A stretch of 43,350 nucleotides of DNA from Oceanobacillus polygoni. GTDB taxonomy: Bacteria > Bacillota > Bacilli > Bacillales > Amphibacillaceae. Position numbers and translations under genes: made by a program. The stretch spans positions 434,013 to 477,362 of the forward strand of contig NZ_PIJY01000024.1 in the NCBI RefSeq assembly GCF_008304605.1. Reading direction: 5' to 3'. This document shows, piece by piece, positions 8,783 to 17,119 of this stretch. Position 1 is the first letter of the stretch. Each line of letters begins with the position of its first letter. The notes under the pieces are model-generated. The model had not been told where the DNA came from. It worked only from the letters and a program-made list of their open reading frames with translations, and did no database searches.

Positions 8783-9136
8783 TTATTCTTCCTCCACCAA
8801 ATTCCGGGCAGTCGGCATAACTTCTAGCCGTTCAACAGGAATCGGTTTACCTGACTTTTCACTAATTCCATATGTTCCGTCTTCAATTCGACGAAGTGCA
8901 GCATTAATTTCCTGGAGGCGATCTCTAAGCATAAGGTTCAATCCTGCGTCACGCTGTTGTTCGAATTGCTCTGTTCCCATATCTGCTGGGTGATTATCAT
9001 AATTCGCCAGTTCTTGAACCGATTCATTCGGACCGGTTTTATTTTCGGTTTGGATTTCTTCTTCGGTTTCTTTCTTCAGCTGTAATAGCTGTTCTTTAAA
9101 ATAGTCTAATTTCTCCGTGCTAAGTGGGTTACTCAT
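8783..9136 (-). CDS. yteA: YteA-family (TraR/DksA-like) sporulation protein lacking zinc cysteines
   Basis: I use the ATG at 9136, since the ribosome binding site AAGGAAGG (9144-9151) abuts the upstream ATG at 9142 but is seven bases from this one; the product is 117 residues. The N-terminal half is a Glu/Lys-rich coiled coil as in DksA-like proteins. The motif RIEDGTYGISEKSGKPIPVERLEVMPTA matches the TraR/DksA zinc finger (normally YGxCxxCGxxIPxxRL...P), but both first cysteines are Ser/Lys-context residues, and the chain stops at NLVEEE where the second CxxC would be. It contains no cysteine at all. B. subtilis yteA lies next to menF, so its place beside menA/menF here supports the identification. 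It probably acts during sporulation, with function unknown. Confidence 0.8.
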   Translation of the reverse strand: MSNPLSTEKLDYFKEQLLQLKKETEEEIQTENKTGPNESVQELANYDNHPADMGTEQFEQQRDAGLNLMLRDRLQEINAALRRIEDGTYGISEKSGKPIPVERLEVMPTARNLVEEE

Positions 9137-9182
9137 GTACATCCTTCCTTTCGTTTGGAGGGTAATATAACTTTCCTACCTG

Positions 9183-9232
9183 TAACTAAAGCATCCGCCT
9201 AAGTCTTGGGGGATGTCGAGTTTACTAAGATG
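9183..9232 (+). repeat. Copy 1 of a hairpin-forming intergenic repeat
   Basis: AACTAAAGCATCCGCCTAAG followed by TCTTGGGGGATGTCGAGTTTACTAAG aligns with the minus strand of 37155-37206 (AACTAAGGCATTCACC... GGCGGATGCCAAGTTTTCTAA) and with 10325-10367. The inner part is an imperfect inverted repeat. Confidence 0.55.
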
Positions 9233-9250
9233 TGATGGTACCGGCTTAAG

Positions 9251-10186
9251 CTAAATAAGCTCTGCAAGAAGCAGTGAGATCCCTAGTAAAAGTCCATAAA
9301 TGGTGTTTGTTTTCGCAGTTGCTGCCATCGCAGGCATCATCTCAATGGCTGCCCGTTTTCCGCGGAACTTGCGGATAGCTTCACGTGCCTTAAAGCCACT
9401 TAAAAATGTTAATAATGACCAAAATGGCAAGATGCCAAAAATAATGAGCAATGCTGTAATACCATATGCCACGAGCATTAATACAGCAAGCAATGTGATT
9501 GATTTTTTCCTGCCGATCAGAACTGCAATTGTTTTTCTGCCACCGAGCTTATCGCCGTCACGATCACGAATATTATTGGAAAAATTAATGCTTCCGATTA
9601 AAATCGTAATGGGAATTGAAATCCAAATCATGGATAGTGATACTGTACCAGTTTGGATGAAATAGGTAATCCCAATAATTACTGTTCCCATTAGAACACC
9701 AGAAAATAATTCACCAAAGGGTGTGTAGGATATTGGAATAGGACCTCCTGTATATAAATAACCGAAAGCCATACATACTAAACCAATAACTGCAATCCAC
9801 CAGCTGGAAGCGATACAAATATAAAACCCAATTAGAATGGATATTCCATAAAAGATGAAAGCTAAGTTGCGTATTTTTTTCGGAGCAATTCCATCTCGAA
9901 CGATTGTCCCGCCAATGCCAACGGAATTGTCGTTATCTAATCCGCGCACGAAATCGTAATATTCATTAAACATATTTGTTGCAGCTTGAATGAGTAAGGA
10001 TGCAATAAGCATTGCTAAAAATAAGAGCCAATCAATTGTACCTTCATTAAAAGCGATCATCGTTCCGGCGAAGACCGGAACAAAGGAGGCTGTTAGTGTA
10101 TGTGGACGCATAAGTCTCCACCAGACGTGAAATCCTTCACGTTCGTTTAAAGCTTGTTTAATCGTTGTTTTTTCTGTAGATTGCAT
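9251..10186 (-). CDS. menA: 1,4-dihydroxy-2-naphthoate polyprenyltransferase
   Basis: MenA is a UbiA-superfamily membrane enzyme that joins a polyprenyl diphosphate to DHNA with loss of CO2, giving demethylmenaquinone. The start at ATG 10186 (MQSTEKTT) is chosen because a GGGGGAA ribosome binding site lies eight bases upstream; this gives 311 residues, as in B. subtilis. The two Asp-rich prenyl-diphosphate/Mg motifs are visible: NMFNEYYDFVRGLDND (about residues 74-89) and NNIRDRDGDKLGGRKT (about 202-217). Eight or nine hydrophobic helices surround them. It is divergent from menF across a 272-base gap carrying a promoter for each direction. No other gene follows in the same direction until yteA. 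Confidence 0.95.
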   Translation of the reverse strand: MQSTEKTTIKQALNEREGFHVWWRLMRPHTLTASFVPVFAGTMIAFNEGTIDWLLFLAMLIASLLIQAATNMFNEYYDFVRGLDNDNSVGIGGTIVRDGIAPKKIRNLAFIFYGISILIGFYICIASSWWIAVIGLVCMAFGYLYTGGPIPISYTPFGELFSGVLMGTVIIGITYFIQTGTVSLSMIWISIPITILIGSINFSNNIRDRDGDKLGGRKTIAVLIGRKKSITLLAVLMLVAYGITALLIIFGILPFWSLLTFLSGFKAREAIRKFRGKRAAIEMMPAMAATAKTNTIYGLLLGISLLLAELI

Positions 10187-10227
10187 CAAATAGTTCCCCC
10201 TGCAAATTATCAATAGATATCATATTA

Positions 10228-10255
10228 ATTCTAGCAAATAAAAGGAGGGTGTCAA
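10228..10255 (-). promoter_or_regulatory. SigA promoter of menA
   Basis: On the minus strand TTGACA (10255-10250), a 16-base spacer and TAGAAT (10233-10228) precede the menA ribosome binding site by about 30 bases. Confidence 0.75.
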
Positions 10256-10308
10256 TCTCTTCTAGCTGTTATTCGTGTCATATTTTGACAAGATAGGAAG
10301 GTTTTAAA

Positions 10309-10367
10309 CGTACTACTCGTATAAAGGCATTCCCCAAAGGCCTTGGTGGACGGCAAGTTTTCTAATC
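10309..10367 (+). repeat. Copy 2 of the hairpin-forming intergenic repeat
   Basis: AAGGCATTCCCCAAAGGCC, then TTGGTGGACGGCAAGTTTTCTAATC, aligns with copy 3 (minus strand of 37150-37206) including the identical tail CAAGTTTTCTAATCA. It lies between the divergent menA and menF promoters. Confidence 0.6.
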
Positions 10368-10384
10368 AAATATAGAGCCTTTCC

Positions 10385-10413
10385 TTGAGAAACTAGCGAG
10401 CATAGCATAAAAT
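10385..10413 (+). promoter_or_regulatory. Likely SigA promoter of the menFDHB operon
   Basis: TTGAGA at 10385-10390, a 17-base spacer and TAAAAT at 10408-10413 lie 45 bases before the menF start. Confidence 0.6.
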
Positions 10414-10458
10414 AGATAGGATGACACCTTTAAAGCGTCACTGTGGAGGTTAATATAG

Positions 10459-11844
10459 ATGATTGAAATAAAAGAGGATCAAATTGCATCATTGCTCAAG
10501 GAAGCGATCGAGCAGCTTCGGACAGAAGACGATCGTAGACTTGTTAGTTTTACAAAAAAAATAGCGACAGCAAATCCGCTACAGTTTTTTGAAGCAGCAA
10601 AGCATATTCGTGAAAATCGTGCGTTTTGGACAAGCTCATCGCAAATGCTTTGGCTTACTGGCGTTGGAACCGCATTTGAAATGGGAGCAGATGAATCCCG
10701 TTTTGAAGTGATCGAAGCAGCGTGGAACAAGATATTAAACGAAGCATATATCCATAATCCATACGAGGTTCCGGGAACTGGAATTGTTGCTATTGGTGGT
10801 ATGTCATTTGATCCGGAAAATACACAAACTGAATTATGGAAGAAATTTCGTCCTAGCCAATTTAGGATTCCTGAATTTTTACTTACCAAATATGATAGCT
10901 CGTACTATTTAACGATAAATGTGTGTGTAAGAAAAAATGATCATGCGAAACAGCTAGCTGAAGAGCTAAGGCTGATTGAGCAAAAATTACTTACAGAGCG
11001 TGCACTTCCAGATCACGGTCTGTATATTCAAGACGAAAACGAAATGGATTCCGATAAATGGATGGATATTGTTCGACGGGCGACAGAAGAAATTCGCAAA
11101 CAGAACGTAGAAAAAATCGTACTTGCTCGTGAATTACGTCTTACATTCAATCGTCGTGCAGATATTTCTCCGGTTCTAAACAATTTATTGAAGACACAAC
11201 CAAATAGTTATATTTTTGCATATGAAATTGGGGACGATTGCTTTGTTGGCGCAACCCCAGAAAGACTCGTCAAAGTGGAGAAGAACAAACTTTTATCCAC
11301 TTGTCTAGCAGGAACTGCGCCACGTGGGGAAACAAAAGAAGAAGACATGAAAATTAGTGAAGCGCTGCTGAATGATGAAAAAAATCGTCAGGAGCATGAT
11401 TTTGTGGTGCAGATGATTAAACGTGGAATAAAGGATTACTGTACACAGGTAGCGATTCCGGATGAGCCAATTGTTCGCCCTTTCAAAAACTTACAGCACT
11501 TGTATACTCCGGTTACTGCACAACTAAAGGATGGCTATACGATTTTAGATATTGTCAAGCAGCTGCACCCGACTCCAGCGCTTGGTGGAAGTCCGAAAGA
11601 GGAGTCGCTTGCATTTATCAGGGAACATGAATTACTTGACCGTGGCTGGTATGGCGCACCAATCGGTTGGATGGATAGCTCTAACAATGGAGAGTTTGCG
11701 GTTGCGATTCGTTCTGCACTAATCCAAAAGAATCAGGCATCGCTATTTGCTGGCTGTGGAGTTGTGAAGGATTCAGATCCACAAAGTGAGTATGAAGAAA
11801 CAAAAATTAAGCTTCTTCCTATGCTTACCGTTTTAGGAGGATAA
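10459..11844 (+). CDS. menF: Isochorismate synthase, menaquinone pathway
   Basis: This 461-residue enzyme isomerises chorismate to isochorismate, the first committed step of menaquinone synthesis. The chorismate-binding domain occupies the C-terminal half: EKIVLARELRL (with Lys219, the usual general base), GATPERLVK, TCLAGTAPRG, LHPTPALGGSPKE, RGWYGAPIGWMD and AGCGVVKDSDPQSEYEETKIK, the last providing Mg-binding acids. The ATG follows GTGGAGG at suitable spacing. Its last codons overlap the ribosome binding site (GGAGGATAA) of menD, so the two are translationally close. A siderophore-type DhbC/EntC is the alternative, but the menD-menH-menB context argues for MenF. Confidence 0.96.
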   Translation: MIEIKEDQIASLLKEAIEQLRTEDDRRLVSFTKKIATANPLQFFEAAKHIRENRAFWTSSSQMLWLTGVGTAFEMGADESRFEVIEAAWNKILNEAYIHNPYEVPGTGIVAIGGMSFDPENTQTELWKKFRPSQFRIPEFLLTKYDSSYYLTINVCVRKNDHAKQLAEELRLIEQKLLTERALPDHGLYIQDENEMDSDKWMDIVRRATEEIRKQNVEKIVLARELRLTFNRRADISPVLNNLLKTQPNSYIFAYEIGDDCFVGATPERLVKVEKNKLLSTCLAGTAPRGETKEEDMKISEALLNDEKNRQEHDFVVQMIKRGIKDYCTQVAIPDEPIVRPFKNLQHLYTPVTAQLKDGYTILDIVKQLHPTPALGGSPKEESLAFIREHELLDRGWYGAPIGWMDSSNNGEFAVAIRSALIQKNQASLFAGCGVVKDSDPQSEYEETKIKLLPMLTVLGG

Positions 11845-11850
11845 AAGTCA

Positions 11851-13605
11851 ATGGATCATATTGAAAATTTAACGCGTTATACAGCAAATGTTATTGATGA
11901 ATTTGTAAAAAATGGAGTAACCGATGTCGTCATCTCGCCGGGATCACGTTCTACCCCGCTTGCACTAACGTTTACAGAGCATCCGGACATCAAAGAGTGG
12001 GTCGTAATTGATGAGCGATCTGCTGCTTTTTTTGCAATGGGAATCGCGAAACAATTGGACCGTCCGGTTGCGCTTGTCTGTACGTCCGGAACGGCAGCGG
12101 CTAATTATTTTCCAGCAATTGTTGAAGCCTATTATAGCCGAGTGCCATTAATTGTTTTAACAGCAGATCGCCCACATGAGTTGCGTGATGTTGGTGCTCC
12201 TCAAGCAATTGAACAATTAAAGCTTTACGGTGACTACCCAAAATGGTTTCATGAAATGGCACTTCCTGAAGCAACACCAAATATGCTCAGTTACGCACGT
12301 AATAAAGCGGCTCGTGCAGTGTATATGGCAAACGAGGGAAACCCAGGTCCTGTCCATTTGAATTTTCCGTTTCGTGAGCCGCTTACACCCGACTTTACAT
12401 TGGAAAACATATGGGAGAATCCGGCAATGCCAACTGAACTGCAACCGGTGAGCTCAGTGATGGATGGAGAGAAGTATTTATCTGAGCAACAAATAGAGTT
12501 GCTTAATCAGAAATTAGCAGATGGAAAAAAAGGACTTATTGTCTGCGGTCCACAAACCGATAAGCGTTTTGCTCAAGCGATTACGGAACTTGCATTGAAA
12601 TGGAAGCTGCCGGTTTTAGCTGATCCCTTATCCCAAGTTCGCGCAGGCAGCCATGAGAAGGATCATGTGATTGAGGCATATGATGCTTTCCTAAGAAATA
12701 AAACGATACGAAAGCAGCTAGAACCTGATTATATTATCCGTTTTGGTGCAATGCCAGTTTCGAAGGCATATCTTTTTTATGTAAAAGAGCATGCACAAGT
12801 GAAGCAATACATTGTTGAGGGAAGTAGCGGTTATCGGGAGCCAACGGGAAATAGTACGGAGTTTATCTTCGCTGACCCCGTAATGCTTTGTCGAGCAATA
12901 CAATCTACATCATCTATAAATGAGGTGGATCTGAGCTGGTTAAATCGTTGGCAGGAAATGAATCTGATATCAAAGAAACACCTTTTAAGCGGCAAGGAGT
13001 CTGCAATAACAGAAGGAGAGGTCGTACGGGGTCTCTGTGAAGTCATTCCGGATGAAAGCACGCTTTATGTAGGGAATAGCATGGCAATTCGCGATGTAGA
13101 CACCTTTTTTATGACAACACCGAAGCGGGTGCGGATTCTTGCTAACCGAGGTGCAAATGGCATTGATGGTGTCGTATCTAGCGGTATTGGAGCTGCTGCG
13201 ACAGGGAAAACCGTGACACTCTTAATTGGTGATCTTTCCTTTTTCCATGACATGAATGGGCTTCTTGCTGCGAAACACTACAAGCTCAATATAACGATTT
13301 TACTTGTTAATAATAACGGTGGTGGTATCTTTTCGTTTTTACCACAGTCCAATGATAAACGACATTTTGAAGCATTATTTGGAACACCTGTAGACATTGA
13401 GTTTAAAAAAGCGATTGAAATGTACGGTGGGGAATATGCACAAGCAATGACAGAAGATCAGCTGAAAGACCTGCTTGCCGCGAGTTATCAGCATGAAGGA
13501 CTTTCTGTTATTGAAATTAAAACAGATCGTACAGAAAATGTGACATGGCATCGAGAAAAATGGAATGCAATTGAACAGGAAATTTTACAGGATTGGGATG
13601 GGTGA
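11851..13605 (+). CDS. menD: SEPHCHC synthase
   Basis: This 584-residue ThDP-dependent enzyme adds the succinic semialdehyde unit from 2-oxoglutarate to isochorismate. The N-terminal pyrimidine-binding domain contains DVVISPGSRSTPLAL and the conserved ThDP-activating Glu55 in VVIDERSAAFFAMGIAK. The C-terminal pyrophosphate-binding domain carries GDLSFFHDMNGLLAAK and VNNNGGGIFSFLPQ (about residues 460-495). Length is normal for the family. It starts six bases after menF and overlaps the proposed menH start by eight bases, a coupled arrangement. Confidence 0.97.
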   Translation: MDHIENLTRYTANVIDEFVKNGVTDVVISPGSRSTPLALTFTEHPDIKEWVVIDERSAAFFAMGIAKQLDRPVALVCTSGTAAANYFPAIVEAYYSRVPLIVLTADRPHELRDVGAPQAIEQLKLYGDYPKWFHEMALPEATPNMLSYARNKAARAVYMANEGNPGPVHLNFPFREPLTPDFTLENIWENPAMPTELQPVSSVMDGEKYLSEQQIELLNQKLADGKKGLIVCGPQTDKRFAQAITELALKWKLPVLADPLSQVRAGSHEKDHVIEAYDAFLRNKTIRKQLEPDYIIRFGAMPVSKAYLFYVKEHAQVKQYIVEGSSGYREPTGNSTEFIFADPVMLCRAIQSTSSINEVDLSWLNRWQEMNLISKKHLLSGKESAITEGEVVRGLCEVIPDESTLYVGNSMAIRDVDTFFMTTPKRVRILANRGANGIDGVVSSGIGAAATGKTVTLLIGDLSFFHDMNGLLAAKHYKLNITILLVNNNGGGIFSFLPQSNDKRHFEALFGTPVDIEFKKAIEMYGGEYAQAMTEDQLKDLLAASYQHEGLSVIEIKTDRTENVTWHREKWNAIEQEILQDWDG

Positions 13606-14419
13606 ATTGTATTACACGATTGGTCAATCAACGTATTGGTATGAAGTAGATGGAGAAGGGATCCCGATCGTCATGCTTCATGGATTTACAGGGAGCACAA
13701 AGACATGGCAGCATGTGAAAAGTGCCTTTGGGTCAGGCTATCAAATTATTGCCATTGATCTGCCAGGGCATGGAAAGACAGAAGCAACACACGTTAAAAC
13801 AATGGAAATGTGCTGTGCGGATCTACATGCGCTATTTCAATCCCTTGGGTTTGAAAAAATCCATTTGGTCGGTTATTCGATGGGTGGGCGAACGGCGCTA
13901 TCCTTTGCAATGACCTATCCTTCTATGATTCAATCGTTAATATTGGAAAGTGCCTCACCAGGAATAGCGGATGAAGCAGAACGACATTTACGAGTTGCGG
14001 CCGATGAAAAGTTAGCCGAGCGGATTGAGCGGGATGGCATACAAGCCTTTGTTGATTATTGGCAAGATATCCCATTATTTGCTTCTCAAAAAAACCTTCC
14101 GCTTCGAATCCAGCAAGCCATTCGCCGTGAGCGCCTTACGCAAACTGCGGAAGGCTTATCACAATCATTACGTGCAATGGGAACTGGCGCTCAAGGTTCT
14201 TGGTGGGACCGTCTAGAAAGCTTTGAACGACCGGTGCAACTCCTTGTTGGAGAGCTTGATCCGAAATTCATTGCAACGAATAAAAAGATGCACGCTGCAT
14301 TAAAATCGAGTAAGATGATTGTATGTGAAGATGCTGGACATGCAATTCATGTGGAAAAACCTGAAATCTTTGGTAAACTAATAGAAGAGTTTATCGATTC
14401 GGTTACGGATAAAAAATGA
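13598..14419 (+). CDS. menH: SHCHC synthase, alpha/beta hydrolase fold
   Basis: MenH eliminates pyruvate from SEPHCHC to give SHCHC. I place the start at ATG 13598, overlapping the menD stop (ATGGGTGA). The reading frame is open further upstream, but the protein [10 protein letters not shown]... then has the family's usual N-terminus and 273 residues. Visible are [10 protein letters not shown] (oxyanion region), the nucleophile Ser94 in [11 protein letters not shown], Asp221 in LVGELDPKF and His248 in [13 protein letters not shown]. These form the expected triad. No strong ribosome binding site precedes it, consistent with translational coupling to menD. Confidence 0.92.
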   Translation: MGELYYTIGQSTYWYEVDGEGIPIVMLHGFTGSTKTWQHVKSAFGSGYQIIAIDLPGHGKTEATHVKTMEMCCADLHALFQSLGFEKIHLVGYSMGGRTALSFAMTYPSMIQSLILESASPGIADEAERHLRVAADEKLAERIERDGIQAFVDYWQDIPLFASQKNLPLRIQQAIRRERLTQTAEGLSQSLRAMGTGAQGSWWDRLESFERPVQLLVGELDPKFIATNKKMHAALKSSKMIVCEDAGHAIHVEKPEIFGKLIEEFIDSVTDKK

Positions 14420-14462
14420 TCGGATAAACTACATAGCAATTATTTTCAAGGAGGATTTAAAT

Positions 14463-15281
14463 ATGGCAGTGCAATGGGAAAAAGTAAGAGAATATGAAGA
14501 AATAATTTATGAAAAATATAATGGAATTGCAAAAGTATCGATTAATCGCCCGCATAAGCGTAATGCGTTTACACCATTAACCGTACAGGAAATGATTCAT
14601 GCATTTTCCGATGCTCGTGATGATTCCGAAATTGGCGTTATTCTTTTAGCTGGTGAAGGGGATAAAGCATTTTGTTCCGGTGGTGACCAATCCGTTCGAG
14701 GACATGGTGGATATGTTGGAACAGATACAATTCCACGCTTAAACGTACTTGATTTACAACGCTTAATTCGTACGATTCCAAAGCCGGTAATTGCGATGGT
14801 CTCTGGCTATGCAATCGGTGGTGGACATGTATTGCACGTTGTATGTGATTTAACGATTGCTGCGGATAATGCAATCTTTGGTCAGACTGGACCAAAAGTA
14901 GGTAGCTTTGACGCCGGATATGGTGCAGGCTATCTTGCGCGTATGGTTGGTCATAAGCGTGCTCGTGAAATTTGGTACTTATGCCGTCAATACAATGCAG
15001 AAGAAGCATATGAGATGGGAATGGTAAACACTGTCGTACCTCTAGAAAAACTAGAAGAAGAAACAATCCAGTGGTGTGAAGAGATTCTAGAGAAATCACC
15101 GACTGCACTACGTTTCTTGAAAGCATCCTTTAACGCAGATACAGATGGATTAGCTGGATTACAACAGCTTGGTGGGGATGCTACGTTGCTTTACTATACA
15201 ACAGAGGAAGCAAAAGAAGGACGCGATGCTTTCAAAGAAAAAAGAAAGCCGGACTTCAAACAATTCCCACGTTTCCCTTGA
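14463..15281 (+). CDS. menB: 1,4-dihydroxy-2-naphthoyl-CoA synthase
   Basis: This 272-residue crotonase-fold enzyme closes the second ring, converting o-succinylbenzoyl-CoA to DHNA-CoA. Characteristic segments are [26 protein letters not shown] near residues 71-86 (oxyanion hole and the loop special to MenB), [20 protein letters not shown], and [25 protein letters not shown] near 139-163. A strong AAGGAGG precedes the ATG. It follows menH by 43 bases and ends in the hairpin at 15295-15338. Confidence 0.97.
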   Translation: MAVQWEKVREYEEIIYEKYNGIAKVSINRPHKRNAFTPLTVQEMIHAFSDARDDSEIGVILLAGEGDKAFCSGGDQSVRGHGGYVGTDTIPRLNVLDLQRLIRTIPKPVIAMVSGYAIGGGHVLHVVCDLTIAADNAIFGQTGPKVGSFDAGYGAGYLARMVGHKRAREIWYLCRQYNAEEAYEMGMVNTVVPLEKLEEETIQWCEEILEKSPTALRFLKASFNADTDGLAGLQQLGGDATLLYYTTEEAKEGRDAFKEKRKPDFKQFPRFP

Positions 15282-15294
15282 TCGGTGTTTAATA

Positions 15295-15338
15295 GTGAAA
15301 AACCTTTGCTTCAAAATGGCAAAGGTTTTTCACTTTAT
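15295..15338 (+). terminator. Perfect hairpin between menB and menE
   Basis: A 15-base stem (15295-15309 with 15319-15333), GTGAAAAACCTTTGC with GCAAAGGTTTTTCAC, contains a T run in its 3' arm. It is well formed enough to end most menFDHB transcripts. Confidence 0.8.
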
Positions 15339-15382
15339 CTGAGCGAGAAACGTGCTGAAATATGAGGTAAGGAGAATGAAAA

Positions 15383-16834
15383 ATGACAGATACGATTCCT
15401 CATTGGTTATCCAAACAAGCAGATCTATCACCAAGCCATCCAGCAATTGAATTAGATGACGGAACGATTGTCACGTTCAGTGAACTAAAAGAAAGCAGTC
15501 AACGTTTTGCAAGGAAATTAACACATCTTGGAGTTGAAAAAGGAAGCCATGTCGGTATCCTGTCTACAAACCAGATTCCGATGTTGATTGCTATTCATGC
15601 TCTAAGTTATCTTGGTGCAGTCGGTGTCCTCCTCAACACGCGACTAACAAATGAAGAATTAAATTATCAGCTGAAGGATGCAAATGTGTCTTTCCTTTTA
15701 ACTTCCGTTTTGTTAAAAGAGCAAGCTTCCATGCTAGATGTAGAAATAACCCAGTCCTTTTTTGATATCGAAGCATTGCCAGAGAAGGAAACGCCACTGG
15801 AGACCGAAATCAATTTAGAAGCTGTTTTTACGATTATCTATACATCAGGAACCACTGGTTTTCCAAAAGGTGTTGTTCATACATATGGGAACCATTGGTG
15901 GAGTGCAGTTGGCTCTGCTTTAAATCTAGGACTCCAGAAGCATGACAAGTGGTTAATCCCACTGCCAATCTTTCATGTAAGTGGATTATCAACCTCGATA
16001 AAGAGTGTCATATACGGGATGCCGATTTATCTATTAGAAAAATTTGATACGAAAACTGTCCATAACGCATTGATGGAGAAGCAGATTACAATTGTATCAG
16101 TCGTTACGATGATGGTTCAGCGACTCCTCGATGAGCTTAGCAAAGCAAGCTACCCAAAGGAATTAAGGTGTTTATTACTCGGTGGCGGCCCAGCGCCAAA
16201 AGCCTTACTAGAGCGAGCGAAGGAAAAAAATGTGCCGGTTTTTCAGTCATACGGCATGACAGAAACTGCTTCCCAAATCGTTACACTGAGTCCAATGGAT
16301 GCGTTGGAAAAGCTAGGATCTGCAGGGAAACCGTTATTTCCCGCCCGGCTGAAAATTGAAAACCAAGCGGACGCCCAAGTTGGTGAGATATTTGTAAAAG
16401 GTCCAATGGTCACAACTGGATATTATAATAACAAGAGCGCAAATGAAAAGTCGATTCAAGAAGGCTGGCTAGCTACGGGTGATTTGGGCTATCTCGATGA
16501 GGAAGGCTATTTATACGTTGTGGACCGCAGAAACGATTTGATTATATCAGGTGGAGAAAATATTTATCCATCGGAAATTGAAGGTGTATTAAGCGGAATG
16601 AAGCAAATTAAAGAAGCTGGGGTAACGGGAAGAAAGGACGAAACGTGGGGACAAGTTCCTGTTGCCTTTATCGTTAAAGGGATGGAAGTAAGCATGGAAG
16701 AAATTAAGGCATACCTCCAAACACGCTTAGCTAAATACAAGCAACCGAAGGAATTTTACTTTGTAAAAGAGCTCCCAAGGAATGCAGCCAATAAGCTTGT
16801 TCGTAACAGATTAATTCAAGAACTTAATAAATAA
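15383..16834 (+). CDS. menE: o-Succinylbenzoate-CoA ligase
   Basis: This 483-residue ANL-superfamily adenylating enzyme activates o-succinylbenzoate with ATP and then forms the CoA thioester. The AMP-binding P-loop YTSGTTGFPKGVVHT lies near residue 152-166, QSYGMTETAS near 290, and the hinge/core region GWLATGDLGYLDEEGYLYVVDRRNDLIISGGENIYPSEIE from about 360. The catalytic lysine is in AANKLVRNRL near the C-terminus. A ribosome binding site AAGGAGAA precedes the ATG. The menB terminator precedes it and no clear promoter is visible in the 45-base gap, so it may depend on readthrough. menC, normally next in Bacillus, is absent here. Confidence 0.95.
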   Translation: MTDTIPHWLSKQADLSPSHPAIELDDGTIVTFSELKESSQRFARKLTHLGVEKGSHVGILSTNQIPMLIAIHALSYLGAVGVLLNTRLTNEELNYQLKDANVSFLLTSVLLKEQASMLDVEITQSFFDIEALPEKETPLETEINLEAVFTIIYTSGTTGFPKGVVHTYGNHWWSAVGSALNLGLQKHDKWLIPLPIFHVSGLSTSIKSVIYGMPIYLLEKFDTKTVHNALMEKQITIVSVVTMMVQRLLDELSKASYPKELRCLLLGGGPAPKALLERAKEKNVPVFQSYGMTETASQIVTLSPMDALEKLGSAGKPLFPARLKIENQADAQVGEIFVKGPMVTTGYYNNKSANEKSIQEGWLATGDLGYLDEEGYLYVVDRRNDLIISGGENIYPSEIEGVLSGMKQIKEAGVTGRKDETWGQVPVAFIVKGMEVSMEEIKAYLQTRLAKYKQPKEFYFVKELPRNAANKLVRNRLIQELNK

Positions 16835-16873
16835 TGTTTAAAATTTGCTCCCGTCAGGTATATATAATTGCAA

Positions 16874-17081
16874 GTTCAAAAGGGAGGATGAAAAGGACCG
16901 AGAAGTTCGAGGCGGCGTAGCTTCGAGTCCGGAACGTATGCAATTAATACGTGAGGAACGGAAAAGCGAGCCAACGAGCTTCCACAGGATGTGGTGACTT
17001 CGACGTTCGACACAGGACGTGTCGGTAGTTAGTCGAAGGTCTACTGTTCTCGATGCGTCATTTTCACCGGACTTTTTGAAC
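16874..17081. mobile_element. MITE-like structured intergenic element with inverted ends (about 208 bp)
   Basis: The block starts GTTCAAAAGGGAGG and ends CCGGACTTTTTGAAC, so the outer eight bases are a perfect inverted repeat (GTTCAAAA/TTTTGAAC). Inside are further hairpins: CCACA-GGA-TGTGG near 16981, CGACAC-AGGAC-GTGTCG near 17008, the latter enclosed by CTTCGAC...GTCGAAG. Base composition is much richer in GC than the flanks. There is no convincing ORF. A one-mismatch copy of one terminus occurs at 547-561. It is probably a non-autonomous repeat; no target-site duplication was recognised. Confidence 0.55.
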
Positions 17082-17119
17082 AACCATATTATTATATTCT
17101 TGAAGGGAGCATCTGTTTT

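Noticed and set aside
14638..15126. 162-residue antisense frame in menB
   Set aside because: It is a shadow of a well-conserved gene, rich in His/Leu/Gln as expected for such frames, and has no ribosome binding site.
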